Assembly (NCBI GenBank): GCA_023213395.1
Contig: CM041465.1
Span: 201,817,741-201,881,740 of the forward strand
Reading direction: 5' to 3'
DNA length: 64,000 nt
Source: Cycas panzhihuaensis
Taxonomy: Eukaryota > Cycadophyta
Part shown: positions 32,861 to 43,336 of the stretch, in pieces
Position numbering within the stretch: position 1 is the stretch's first letter
How the letters are laid out: each line of letters begins with the position of its first letter
Position numbers and translations under genes: made by a program
The notes under the pieces: generated by a model
What the model was told of the DNA's origin: nothing
Seen by the model: only the letters and a program-made list of their open reading frames with translations
The model's database searches: none

Positions 32861-33682
32861 TAGTCGACTGAAATCGTACGTCGATTAGAAGGAATTACTA
32901 GCCGAATGAGCTGGTTGTATCATAATGTGTTGCATGACGTTGAGGCCAATCAGATCGCCTTGATACCGGAATATGATCCAGTTTGGTATGGAAACATAAA
33001 ATTACAAAAAAAATAAAAAAACAAGAAAAGGAACCATAACTCATATCATATACATAAGCAATAGAAAAAATAATCAAAGAAGGATATATCGTGATGAAGA
33101 GAATCAAGAATGAGATAGAATTCTGTCAAAGAAGTCAAATTTTTCACACATATACCAACAAAATATATGTACCAGGAAAGTATGTTACCAGGTATGCACT
33201 GTGTAAAATAAGCCAAAATACACTATACGTACTAGGAAAGTACGCTATCAAGTATGCACAGTTAAAAAAGGTGAATAAGTCATTCAAAATACACTATACA
33301 TACTAGAAAAGTATGCTACCAGGTACACAGTTAAAAAAGTGAATAAGTTAATCAAATTATACTATATGTACCTAAAAAGTACGTTGTCGGGTACGCATAA
33401 GACAAAAAGGCTGAATAAGACAAACATATATAATACGTACTTGCAAGCATTCCCGCAGATGCATAGCAGAGAATGGATGACCATTCGAAACAATTCTCAA
33501 CAAAGAAAGCGACCTAGAGGAACCCTTGTGATCTAGGGAAGCATAAGGACAAAATTCAGCACAAGTTTTGATGAATGCTTCAAGAAAACAGTGACCATTC
33601 TGAAAAGGTTACCTACGTAGGGTTCGTATTGGTACTCCTTGGTTTTTTCAATCCTATTTCTAGAATCCCATAGCCCATCATC
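32861..33682 (+). repeat. Spacer of C with a 4-copy ~70-bp tandem repeat
   Basis: Four related units start at about 33165, 33224, 33296 and 33364. Each has tatacgtacta-like, gaaagtacgcta-like and gtatgcacag-like words, the same GTAC/GCA vocabulary as the LTR. No coding function is evident. A pyrimidine-rich tract ending in ctatttctag (to about 33663) precedes the third ORF and looks like a 3' splice site. Confidence 0.75.
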
Positions 33683-34860
33683 ATGAGAATAGTAGGTTGC
33701 CAAGAGACCTTCCTGCCTAAGCTACGAAAAGAACTGGAGACATTGCCTTCCTAATTTCAGACTAAAGTCAAACAGGCAAGTTGGGGAGAATATTTATACT
33801 GTAACCCCCTCTATTGTTACCAAGAGCTTATGGAGAGCATCTTGTTGGAGTTAAAAAAGGATGTGAAAAAGATCAAACTAGACGCATAGATAATTCACCT
33901 AATTACAGGACTTCCAAACGAAGGAGAGGTTCCCATGGCCACTAAAAGGTCAGAAGTGGACCGTGAGATTTGGTTGAAGGAATTCTGCCAAGAAAACACT
34001 CAGCTGACATCAGGAGGAATTCAGATGGTTGATATAAAAGATGCCAGGTTACAATGGGTAGCCAAAGTTATCAATTCTAGATTTTTATCAAAAAGAAAGT
34101 ACACATACATTCCAAGAGGAATGATGCCTGTATTACCAAAGATCCGGGATGGAGAAAAGTTAGATTGGTTAGAATTCTTAGTAGTAAACATGAGACAACA
34201 AATTCAGGAAGTAATGACACACCCCTTCCGTCACCCTTCCTTGCTGTTAGCTGTCCTATTTTATCAATGTCCAGGTGTGCAACTAACAAAAATAGCCATT
34301 TCTTCAAATGAACCACTTATAAAACAATGGGTGACTGAGTTTCCAGACACTACTTAGGATAAAGGACTAAGGAAAAGAATCCAAAAAGAAATGACCAAAG
34401 TTCTTAAATGGCTACAACAAACCCCCGGGACACCCATTCCTCATCGTGCCAAACAAACCATCCGGAAAAGCAGTAAAAGGAAGAAAGATGAAGTAGAACC
34501 CGAAGAGGAGGAAGAAGTAGAGCCCTCATTGGAAGAATGGACTGACTTTCCTCTTGTAATGGAAATGGGAGAGACATCAACAACTCCTCCATTAGATGAT
34601 AAATTGTGACAAATTATCTAATTAATTAAAGAAATGGAAGAAGGGTACAAAGCAGAGATAACTGCTCTTCAAGAAAAATTTAAGGAAAATGATGTGATCA
34701 TAGCGACACTTACCCAAATAAATGAAGAAATTTTGGCCACAAAGGATTCATCAGAAGGGCAGGGGCAGTAGGAGTAGCCCTGAGACAGAGAGGGGGAGGG
34801 ATACCCCAAACTTTTGAAATTTTTTATTGAGCAAGGGTGTTCAAACCCATCATGTTGACC
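33683..34860 (+). pseudogene. Third ORF (env position) of gypsy C
   Basis: About 390 codons in one frame from ATG 33683 to near the LTR, with a handful of stops (near 33752, 33889, 34357 and 34607, and several after 34770). The longest open part is 33935-34357. It shares with the D copy the starting M-x-I-V-G-x-Q-E-T-F/Y-L, EVPMATKRSEV, LQWVAKVI, YIPRGMMPVL, THPFRHPSLLLA and the final coiled-coil-like helix (ALQEKFKENDVIIATLTQIN, about 34666-34727). An acidic Glu-rich stretch (about 34489-34530) replaces part of the linker. No membrane segment was seen. It is possibly related to the plant-transposon domain of Athila-like extra ORFs. The function is unknown. Confidence 0.7.
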
Positions 34861-34869
34861 CTAGATAGA

Positions 34870-35710
34870 TGTTGGGACATATTTTGACACATTGGGCTAT
34901 GAGGAGACTAGAGATAGGCTATGTAACCTTGGATGTATAGGTACAGACCATATGGAGGTACGCATGAAGCAAAAGAAGAGAAAAATCAGCATTCAGGTAC
35001 GTATGACAGGTGCGTACTTGAAAAGGTATGCAACACAGTATACGTACCTCCGACGGTATGCAAACAGACGAAGAAGGTACGCATGGCAGAACCTGACAGA
35101 TGGATACCTGGAATGACGTCAGATGTACGTACGAACGTACAGATGATTAAGACAACAGTTAAGGAGATTAACTAATGACTAACAAAGAGGTATGCTTATG
35201 GCTGAAAGGGTACGATTATGACAGGGGGTCATAACCCTTTAGCCAAAGAACATCAAGAAGGCGCATTTAAGGGACTTCACAAGGACCATTCTAGTAGGGT
35301 GAGAGCCAAGTATTCAGACACTCAGTGGTACGGTAGCCAATACGTATGCCAGCAGCACAAAGCAATGTATAATGATGTGTACCTTCCAAGAATGCATATG
35401 ACAACATTGGTGTATGTGGTTAGAATGCACAGGGAATGCATTCCAGCACCTATTGTATGAAGACTTGTTGCTTAATAAAAGAAGAGTTACGTGGAAATGT
35501 GGATTCTATGTGTTTTATGAGGATTGGATGATAAATATGTGTTGATCACTGTATTGCTATGTGTAAACTATGACATGAGTGTATGGAATTATGAACAAAT
35601 TTGTGTGATTTAAGTGTATGAATATGTTGACTGTATCCTAGACTAGACTACTTGTGTTACTTTGACAAGTGTACTTTCTCACAAGTGTGGTGTGAAATCC
35701 TAAGTCAACA
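34870..35710 (+). repeat. 3' LTR of gypsy C
   Basis: 841 bp, aligned with 25123-25957 and ending ...taagtcaaca before atgct. A purine-rich stretch lies about 65-85 bases upstream (about 34785-34804) rather than directly at the LTR edge. Confidence 0.95.
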
Positions 35711-36796
35711 ATGCTTGAGTGGGGCTCCTGTTTATAAGATATATTGTAGTATTGACGACTTCAGTGCAGTATTTCTTTGGAACTTCTCTATCCTGTATTA
35801 GGCATCGAGCCATTTCCATAATAGTCCTATTCATTCGTTTAGCAATACCATTTGAGGAGTATTTGGTGTTGTAACTTGTCTTTTAATTCCATTTACTTTG
35901 CAAAAATGATCAAACTCTTTAGATATGTATTCTCCTCCTCCATTAGAACGAACACACTTGATTTTGTAGTCACTTTCTAATTCAACTTCAGCTTTAAATT
36001 CTTTAAAACAATTAAGTGTTTCAGACTTATTGAAGAGAAAATAAACCCAAGTCTTTCTTGAGAAATTATTAATGAAAGTGAGAAAATATCGTGCATTACT
36101 GAGAGACTTTGGAATGAATGGACCGCAAAGATTTATATGAATTAATTCTAATTTTTTTTTGGCACGCCATGAACTAGCTTGAAATGGAGCTGTGTGTTGT
36201 TTTCGTAACATACAACTTTTGCAAACAAAATGATTGAATTGAACATCTAGTAAGCCATCAACCATATTAGAAATTTTCAGTAATTCTAATCTATTATTTG
36301 AGATATACCCATACTTCAAATACCAAGAGTCATTATCAACAATGCTGGAAACAACAGAAGAAATTACATCACTTTCAGACATTGCATCAATTTCTGGTAT
36401 AAGAGGAGTAGAAAGCAACTTGTATAGATTATTAATTTCTACCCTTTCAATAATAACTATTTCTCCTTTTTTCATATCTAAAATGAAATGATGTCCATCT
36501 TCATAAAAAATGCTTCTCAACTTCTTTTTCCTTGGTTGGGCCACTGATAACAGGTTCAACTTCATTCTAGGGACATACAAGACATTTCCTATCTTAATGA
36601 TTTGACCACTAATTTTTACAGCAATTGTACCAATTCCTTCAATGTGAAGAGGGAGTTTGTTTCCTAATTCAACAGATTTATTCAGCAAGTAAGGTTTCAA
36701 GGGCGCAAACCAATCGTTTTGTCCTGTTATATGATTTGTTGCACTTGAGTCAATATACCAATCATCCTCGATTTTGAGACTTGAAGCTAGGGCCAC
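35711..36796 (-). pseudogene. Protease and integrase (5' part) of copia A
   Basis: On the - strand from 36796 the frame is open for 321 codons. The protease site is Asp-Ser-Ser-Ala (near 36745), where DSGA is usual. VPRMKLNLLSVAQ and the GAG-pre-integrase with WYLKYGYIS and CKSCMLRKQH follow. The integrase has HINLCGPF (Asp to Asn) and the second acid region R-S-N-G-G-G-E (Asp to Asn). The frame ends near 35831, but homologous sequence (CTEVVNTTIYLINRSPTQA-like) continues to the C insertion at 35711. Both Asn changes are consistent with G-to-A decay. Confidence 0.88.
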
Positions 36797-36889
36797 AATG
36801 AAAGATGTCTCTTCTTCTTCCTGTGTTGAATTTTTCTCATTGTAGTTTCCTACTATCCTTTTTCCTCTATGAATTTTTGCTTGTCTTTG

Positions 36890-37673
36890 ACAACACTAAT
36901 ATGGATAGTGACCCGATTGACCACAATGATAACAGACATAAAAAACATGAATTTCTAGGTGGTGTTGATCTTTCTCTACCTTTTCCTTGTTGCCATCTGC
37001 CTCTAGATCCTAAAGATCTTCCTTGTCCACTTGAGGAAAATTGTCTTCGACCTCTATTAAGTCTATAGACATAAGCTTCTTCCTTTACTTCTTCTTCATA
37101 CCTCTTATTTCTTTGTTCTTAAATAAGCATTTGACCTATCAGGTCTGCAAAAGACATGGTTGTTGTTCTACCATTTCCTATGAGCATGCTTACCATGGTC
37201 TCAAAGGATTTGGGTAATTTATTCACCACGTGCCTAACCAATTCTCTATTTGTAATAGTTTCCCCAGCTGAGGTGAGATCATTCTTGATAGCACTTATTT
37301 TTTTTATATACTTAGAAACAAATTGATTTTCCCTTAGATGAAGATTCAGGAGTTGATCTTTGAGGGTAGTTATTCTAGCGTCATTTTGCTGATAGAATAA
37401 TGATGTAAGAGCAGTCTAGATTATGGAAGTAGAATCTAAATCAGCTATGTGTGGCAAAAGAGGATCTAAAATAATGAGTTTGAGAAGCCCTACAACATCA
37501 TTATCTCTATTTTCCCAATCTGCTAATTGGGCAAGATTAGTTGGATTTGCTTCATTGCTTGTAAAGGGTTTCCAGATTTTCTTTGGCCTAGTAATCCTTT
37601 CAATTTTGGCTTTCCAAGTACTGAAATTATTCTCAATCAATCTATCTGATTCAAAGAACCTTGAAGTGGCCAT
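36890..37673 (-). pseudogene. Gag of copia A
   Basis: Starts M-A-T-S-R-F-F-E-S-D-R at 37673. The UBN2-type gag follows: NNFSTWKAKIERI, LLPHIADLDSTS (stop near 37415), ITTLKDQLLNLHLREN, LVRHVVNKLPKSFETMVSMLIG. An Arg/Gly-rich region and a CCHC knuckle CYHCGQSGHYPY.C (about 36935-36893) come last. It is about 260 codons with a few stops. Confidence 0.85.
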
Positions 37674-38320
37674 ACTTTGGGTATAGAATACTAACTAAGG
37701 TTGGTCAGTTTGAGTATCACAAACTACTAAGGATAAGCCATCAACTCAGTGAACAATATGATTTCAGCAGCATATATAACTAGCAGAATAACCAGTAAAA
37801 TTCATCTTATGACCAACAAAATTCAACATATGACCAATAGTAACAATGTTAAAAAAAACAATATGATTTTAGCAGTATATATAACTAGCAGTATAACTAG
37901 TAGAGTTTGGCTTATGACCAACAAAATTTAGCATATGACCAGCAGTAGCAGTCTAAAAAAACAACAAATATATGACATAAAATCAGTAGTATAAACCTTA
38001 AAAATAGCAAATCATAATCGGCCAAAAGACAACAAATAAACTTTATTTTTTCGTAATAGATGGCAACAAATTTCAATAGAGAACAATAGATTTTAAGGGC
38101 AGACCAATACTTTTCTTACTATAGATTTATAATAGAAACATATAAGAAATGTACTCAATTGTACTTGGACCTTGGAGGGTTGCAATAATTGGATTTTTGG
38201 AGTAGTAGCTAATGAAGGACAAGCTTGCTTGTCATTAGGGTAGATCCGGTCTCTTTTGAGAAAATTCCGCCTCCCAAAATAGTAGATAGAAAGGGCACAA
38301 TCACGACCTTTAAAACTCCC
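37674..38320 (-). repeat. Leader of copia A with AT-rich short repeats
   Basis: Between the primer site and gag. Around 37750-37960 phrases such as aacatatgaccaac and agcatatataactagcag recur two or three times at roughly 100-bp spacing. No coding function was seen. Confidence 0.6.
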
Positions 38321-38332
38321 GCTCTGATACCA
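38321..38332 (-). promoter_or_regulatory. tRNA-iMet primer-binding site of A
   Basis: On the - strand exactly TGGTATCAGAGC, adjoining the LTR without a gap. Confidence 0.92.
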
Positions 38333-38673
38333 TGTTAAAATTTATACCTTATGCATATTTGAAAACACATACAAACAACAAACATAGAGCCAAAAGAGTG
38401 GAGAAGAATCTCCTTGAATTAATTACCAAAAATGAAGTACAAAGTGTCTTTATATGGTACGATCAAGACCCTCACATTGTGGCTGACCTCATGAGGAGAA
38501 AATATCTTTATACTAAAATCGACTTCAATGATACAATAAACATGTACACAATAACACAATTTATTCTATCAAACTTACATACATTCTAGCCGACTTCCAT
38601 ATAAACTGGGATGCTCATACTGAACTTAGGTTTATTGTAGGCCAACCTACAAATAAACATATTATTTCTAACA
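38333..38673 (-). repeat. 5' LTR of copia A
   Basis: 341 bp with TG...CA ends, followed by the duplication cgtac (38674-38678). It contains ctttatatgg near 38450, a likely TATA region on the opposite sense to the window. Confidence 0.92.
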
Positions 38674-38678
38674 CGTAC

Positions 38679-39304
38679 AAATGTTTGGTCAAAAGTACTA
38701 GTATACGGAATATAATGAAACTCGCTTAAATCAAAGATAAGTAGGTCATACACAGGGATCTGAAGTCAATTTTGAGAACAGAGTTTCAGACAAGCAGAAA
38801 GATGACTTTAAAAGTAGAGGGGTGGCTAGGGTTTGAACCATGTTTTTACTTGTAACTCAAAAAATCTTAAGCCAAATCTTGCAAACTCACATTCAATAGA
38901 AAGCTTATGACGAGAGGAACGTTTTAAGTCCACTTACATGACCTGAGATTGAAAAATCTGAGAGAGATCTGCTCTGCAAGCTTTAAATCTTATGGTTGTT
39001 TTTCTTCATTTTCTTGCTTAACATAGTCAAATCTGCGAATGTGCCTTTGGAAGAATACAATGTACTTGATGAGACATCCTTGCCGGTAAAATTTTGTCTC
39101 AATGTAAGCACTTAAAAAATCTATCCGTACAGATCTGTACGATTTTGTACAGTGCTATAAAACTTCGACTGGAATTTAATTCTTGTTCTTCCTTCTTTAG
39201 AGTTTTATCTTCTTGCTTCCTTGCTCAATTTTTTTCTTCTTATGCCCTCTCAATCTTATTTAGTTTTGCCCCGACCTCAGTCTATCAAACCTACTCTGAT
39301 GCCA
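38679..39304 (-). other. Leader and primer site of copia G
   Basis: Untranslated leader resuming from 14826. It carries ccgtacagatctgtacg-like words near 39125, also seen in M's leader. The primer site is TGGCATCAGAGT on the - strand (39293-39304), two changes from the iMet complement. Confidence 0.75.
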
Positions 39305-39530
39305 TGATAGAGAAATTGAACAGAATTAAAGAGAATGAAAAGGAATTCTTCATTGATTTGATGAGAGAGAGGTTCTCTCATTTATACAAGTGCTTTTACA
39401 TAAGTTGTACATAAACAACAAGTGTCAATATGAGTGATAAGTGTCAGCTTGATACAAGGAGGGTACAATGACACATAACCCTTAGTCTACATAAAATACA
39501 ACTTTAGGATAAAACATTAATATTCTAACA
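39305..39530 (-). repeat. 5' LTR of copia G
   Basis: 226 bp, TG...CA, followed by agttt (39531-39535). On the - strand it begins TGTTAGAATATTAATG. Confidence 0.92.
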
Positions 39531-39535
39531 AGTTT

Positions 39536-41429
39536 CTATCTTGTGGCAGGAAAAAGAAAATTGTGTTTCTAAGTTTAGTTATGTGAATGATATGGCATTT
39601 GGAAAGGTTAAAAGCATTTCCCTTTCAAAAATTAAGGGTGCTTAGAGCAATGTAGACTTACAGGGGACTATATTTCTAGGATACAAGGAAAAGCTGATGC
39701 CCAAATAATTGTTCTTGTGAACATAAAAGGCAAAATGTTTTTACTTAGGCAATACTAAGGGAAGAATGCTGACATTATTAGGTGAATTTCTAAAACATTA
39801 GAAATCAAGGTTGTTGGGTTTGGGGATTTGAAAAACCTAGTTCTTCCCTCAAAAAACAGAGTTTGGGAGTTTGAGTTTGGCAATTTTTATAATTATTTGA
39901 ATTAAAAACAAGCAATTAATAAGCATTAAGATTAATCATTAAACATATATACAATGGCACATTATATAAACAATATATAACACCTACTTTATTAAGTGTT
40001 GTCTCAATCATCATCCCTTAGCGTATATGGTTAAATTACTTGTTTGTTGGGTATTCTACCATGTAAGTATTCACACTTACATGTGACATGACATCACCTT
40101 CCATTTTATACCTGAGTCTTTATGAATGCAGAAGTATGCATGGGCATTTATTCCCAATGGGATGATGATTAGTATCTTATCCTCAACACATTCCAAGGAC
40201 TAGGCCCACCAAACAAACTCTTTGCTTTCATCCTTTACTATGAACATGCCTCTTCCAAAGCATTTAGAAGTATGAATAACCTCATTTCTATGAGGGTGTT
40301 GGGTTTGCTTTATAATTCCCAAGATTGGGAACATGATTATAATGCAAATAAGGGGAGATGATGAATGAAATGTGCAATTTGAGATGGAAATAAAATTATT
40401 CAGGGTTGTACTAACAATTCTTCTCCTTTATTCAAGTTGTTGAACTACCTAAATAATCACCAAAATGGCTAAGTTTGTGTGTTGCATATATTTGGGGTTT
40501 GACACAGTTATCTAGTTATTTTAACAATGCAATACGGGTATCATAAGAGTTAGCATGGTATTGGTGAACTTCTCCCCCAAAGGGATGAAGGTATTCATAG
40601 CCTTGGATGAAAGGGAAGATGGGATACTGTGTCTCATCACAAACAATACAACATTGGCAAATCAATGGAGACAAGAAGAAATGAGAGCAACAATTGAAGA
40701 ACCAAAGGAGAGCTCAAGAATGAGAAGTGAGAATTATATCACCCTCCATGAAATCTCATCTTTTATAATTGAGTGCATTAGGGTTAGGATTTTCTTGCCT
40801 AATGACATTCACATGAAATTACAATGAAATCACATCTAAATGCACCTAATGTGCATTTCACTTAAGTGATGTAATTTAACTTTCACTTAAGTTACTTTAT
40901 GTAAAGTAAAGTTACTTTATCTAAATGACCTCGTAACATTAATCTCTTTTATTCCCTCCCTTAATGGTGGAAGGTCATTTTGATCTATATTAATCTATTG
41001 TATGTGGTCTTTATTTAAACCTCTTATTACATTGAAAACTATTGGACACTTTTGTGGGAAAACCCTCATGGGAAATAAAAACCCATGTACTTTCTATTCT
41101 AACGACTCTAGCTCAAGTGGCTCTTTGAATATGGTTAGATAGCTAATCAGACCAATTGAATTATGCAGCTTCAGTCTGTTGAGTCTCCATATACTGTTTG
41201 GTCATCCCCCATGCCCTTTTAGGTTTTCATAGGTTCCGATTTTCGAAAACTAGTACAACCCTTATCCTTCTGCACCCACGAGGGGTTTTCACGAATGGGA
41301 TAGAGCAGAGACTTACTCTTGTCCTTCTACTCTTTTCATGAATGGGATAGAGTATGTTGTTTCTATGTCTCCTCCTAAAGTCATGAAGAGATGGAGGCCC
41401 TAAGGCCGAGCTATTTTCGGAATTGTTTG
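39536..41429. other. Unassigned DNA between G and H
   Basis: The first 90 bases resemble 11330-11400 on the other side of the nest. A 90-codon ORF at 40555-40827 has no recognisable domain. Palindromic cacttaagtg and actttatgtaaagt words lie at 40857-40920. Around 41265-41355 a ~60-bp unit ending in ttttcatgaatgggatagag occurs twice. Part of 40850-41430 may be the LTR of H, but no boundary is clear. No exon of the methyltransferase was found here. Confidence 0.45.
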
Positions 41430-43077
41430 AACTTCACCCTCTACAACAGTTTGGTGAAAATATCAGCAATTTGATATGTCATTAGACAATGCTCCAGTTG
41501 TATTGTGCGGTCATGAACCAGTTCCCTAATCCTGTGGACTTTTGTACTTGTGTGTTTGCTACAATCATGAAATACAGGATTCTTGGCCATGTCGATTGTA
41601 GATTGATTATCCATACGTAAGCTGATAGGACATATTTGGGTGATATTCAATATGTTCAACAATTTTCAGGCCATATCACCTATTTACTGGTCTTAAAAGT
41701 AGCAATATATTCGGCTTCAGTAGTTGAGTCTGCAACTATCTTCTATCGTCTTGATCGCTATGAAATCGGTGTTGTTCCAAGAAACATTATGCACCTGGAT
41801 GTGGATCTTCCTGTGTCTGTCCCTGGCAAAATTCGAGTCTATGTATGCAAAAAATTTGAACTCTACATTTGGTTCATATAACAAACCATATTTGTTGGTC
41901 GTCTTTAGGTACTTCAACACTCGTATTGCTGCTTGCTAGTGGTTCTGCTTTGGAGTTGTCATGTATTGTGTAAAAATACCAACTGAGTGAGCAATATCTG
42001 GCCTTGTGTTGGTAGCATAAATGAGGCTACCTACAAGTTGCCTGTAGAGTATTGCATCTACCTCACAAGTGTCACCATCAACTGTAAGTTTGGCATTTGG
42101 TTCTATTGGTGTTGCCATTGTTGAGCATCTTTCAACTGAAACTTTGAGAGAAGATTGTTCATATACTTTTCTTGGGAGAGAAAGATTTTGCCATCCCTTT
42201 GAGTCACTTCAATTTCTAAGTAGTATTTCATTAACCGAAGGTCAGATAGTTCGAATGTTTTTGCAAGGTCCTTTTTCTTTCAACTTTTTGATGTCCTGTT
42301 CACTATTGCCCATTATCAACATGTCGTCCATGAAGATTATGAGGTATGTGACTTTGTCTTTATGGCGCTTGATGAACAATGTTGCATCAGTGTCTTGGTA
42401 GTCACATGCCTTGTATCCAAGTTGCTTCATTCTGTTAGACAACTTGGCAAACCAAGTGTAAGGGGCTTGTTTCAGGTCGTACAAAGACTTTATGAACCTA
42501 CAAACCTTATGCTCTTGACCGGCAATTTCAAAGCCTTTTTGGTGTACCATGCAAATTTCTTCTTCTAGGTCTCCATTGAGAAATGTAGTCTTTACATCAA
42601 GCTAGTGAATTTTCCACCCTTGCTAAGCTGTCGGGGCCATAAGAGTTCTGATTGTGGGCCGCTTGGTCGTAGGTGCAAAGACCTTAGGATAGTCAATGCT
42701 TTCCCTTTGCGTGAATCCTTTTACTACCAGCCTCACCTTGTATTTTTCTAGGGTGTCGTCTGATTTGTACTTGTTTTTGAACACCCATTTGTTTCGAACT
42801 ACCTTTCTTCCAAGGGGTAGATCGATGAGCTCCCATGTACCATTCTTGATAAGAGATTGGTACTCTTCGTTCATGGCATTTCTCCAAGTTGCATGCTTTA
42901 CAGCTTCTTTGTACGTTAGGGGCATTTCATTGAGAGCAAGGTGCAGTTCTTCTGGTTCAAGTTCAATGGAAAGTGATTCGTGCATCCTTGCTCTATGGGC
43001 ACTTCTAGTGCCAGTTTTGCCTACCTCATCAGGTCATATGTCCTTGTATAGTTGGTAGGCTTCACGAAAACCTCGAG
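41430..43077 (-). pseudogene. Copia RT-RNase H remnant (element H)
   Basis: On the - strand from about 42985: PLTYKEAVKHATWRNAMNEEYQSL, WELIDLPLGRKVVRNKWVFKNKY and EKYKVRLVVKGFTQRESIDY. RT continues at 42550 with KSLYDLKQAPYTWFAKL and an active site Phe-Met-Asp-Asp (near 42325, expected YVDD). QLVGSLIYATNTRPDIAHSVG follows, then RNase H with an AYIDSNFARDRHRKI box and RMDNQSTIDMAKNPVFHDCSKH (about 41620-41555). Stops and frameshifts are frequent. Gag, protease and integrase are missing. The right edge at about 43077 meets gag of element I in opposite orientation. Confidence 0.82.
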
Positions 43078-43107
43078 TTGGGAATGAGATTTTCATTTCC
43101 GCAATAT

Positions 43108-43336
43108 CTTGTTCTTCATTTTGATCCTAAACTTAAAATGAGGGAGGGCTTGAGAGAAGAACTCTATAAACTTAAAATGAGGGAGGGTCAAACTGTATCT
43201 AAATTCATAACCAAGTTGACCAACATCAAAACCGCTCTTCTCACAATAGGAGACAAACTGATTGATATAGAGTTAATACATCTTGTGCGCAACAAACTCC
43301 CAAAATCTTTTGATAATATGGTAAACATGTTAACAG
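43108..43336 (+). pseudogene. Gag fragment of copia I, left of J
   Basis: Reads LKMREG...LREELYKLKMREGQTVSKF, ITKLTNIKTALLTIGDKL and LVRNKLPKSFDNMVNML, the second half of a copia gag. The phrase LKMREG is duplicated about 50 bases apart. J inserted at aacag (43332-43336), and the gag continues at 50367 (tacag). The first half of gag, the leader and the 5' LTR of I are missing. Confidence 0.82.

Larger units (their letters stand above)
25123..35710 (+). mobile_element. Ty3/gypsy element C, complete, with a third ORF
   Basis: 10,588 bp flanked by the perfect duplication atgct (25118-25122 and 35711-35715), inserted in A's integrase. The order is LTR, Asp-type primer site, gag, zinc knuckles, protease, a low-complexity spacer, a capsid-like module, RT, RNase H, integrase, a repeat-rich spacer, the third ORF and the LTR. 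The DGGA protease, the Asp-like primer site and the extra ORF after pol point toward the Athila/Tat branch of plant gypsy elements. The LTRs differ by roughly 5% by eye. Confidence 0.95.
14827..38673 (-). mobile_element. Ty1/copia element A, carrying nested B and C
   Basis: The LTRs are 14827-15180 and 38333-38673, with flanks catac and cgtac (one transition). Its own parts are 14827-15594, 23400-25122 and 35711-38673. Taking out B (with gaaac duplicated) joins GYCF to the continuing RNase H frame. Taking out C (with atgct duplicated) joins the integrase frame across a conserved INRSPTxA...EAW region. This confirms a single original element of about 5.4 kb. Confidence 0.95.
11505..39530 (-). 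mobile_element. Ty1/copia element G, host of the nested cluster
   Basis: Two LTRs (11505-11734 and 39305-39530) bound the span. The flanks are agatt (11500-11504) and agttt (39531-39535), a target duplication with one change. Element A inserted into G's leader at 14826/14827, and A in turn carries B and C. G's own sequence is about 11505-14826 plus 38674-39530, roughly 4.2 kb. It runs gag, zinc knuckles, protease, pre-integrase, a large integrase deletion, RT and RNase H on the - strand. It is dead. Confidence 0.9.

Noticed and set aside
34892-35175. Overlapping 74- and 80-codon ORFs spanning the start of C's 3' LTR
   Set aside because: They read through GTAC-rich repeats; composition is driven by the repeats and not conserved between the two LTRs.
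40555-40827. 90-codon ORF in the unassigned region
   Set aside because: No domain, no start context, no related frame nearby; likely chance.
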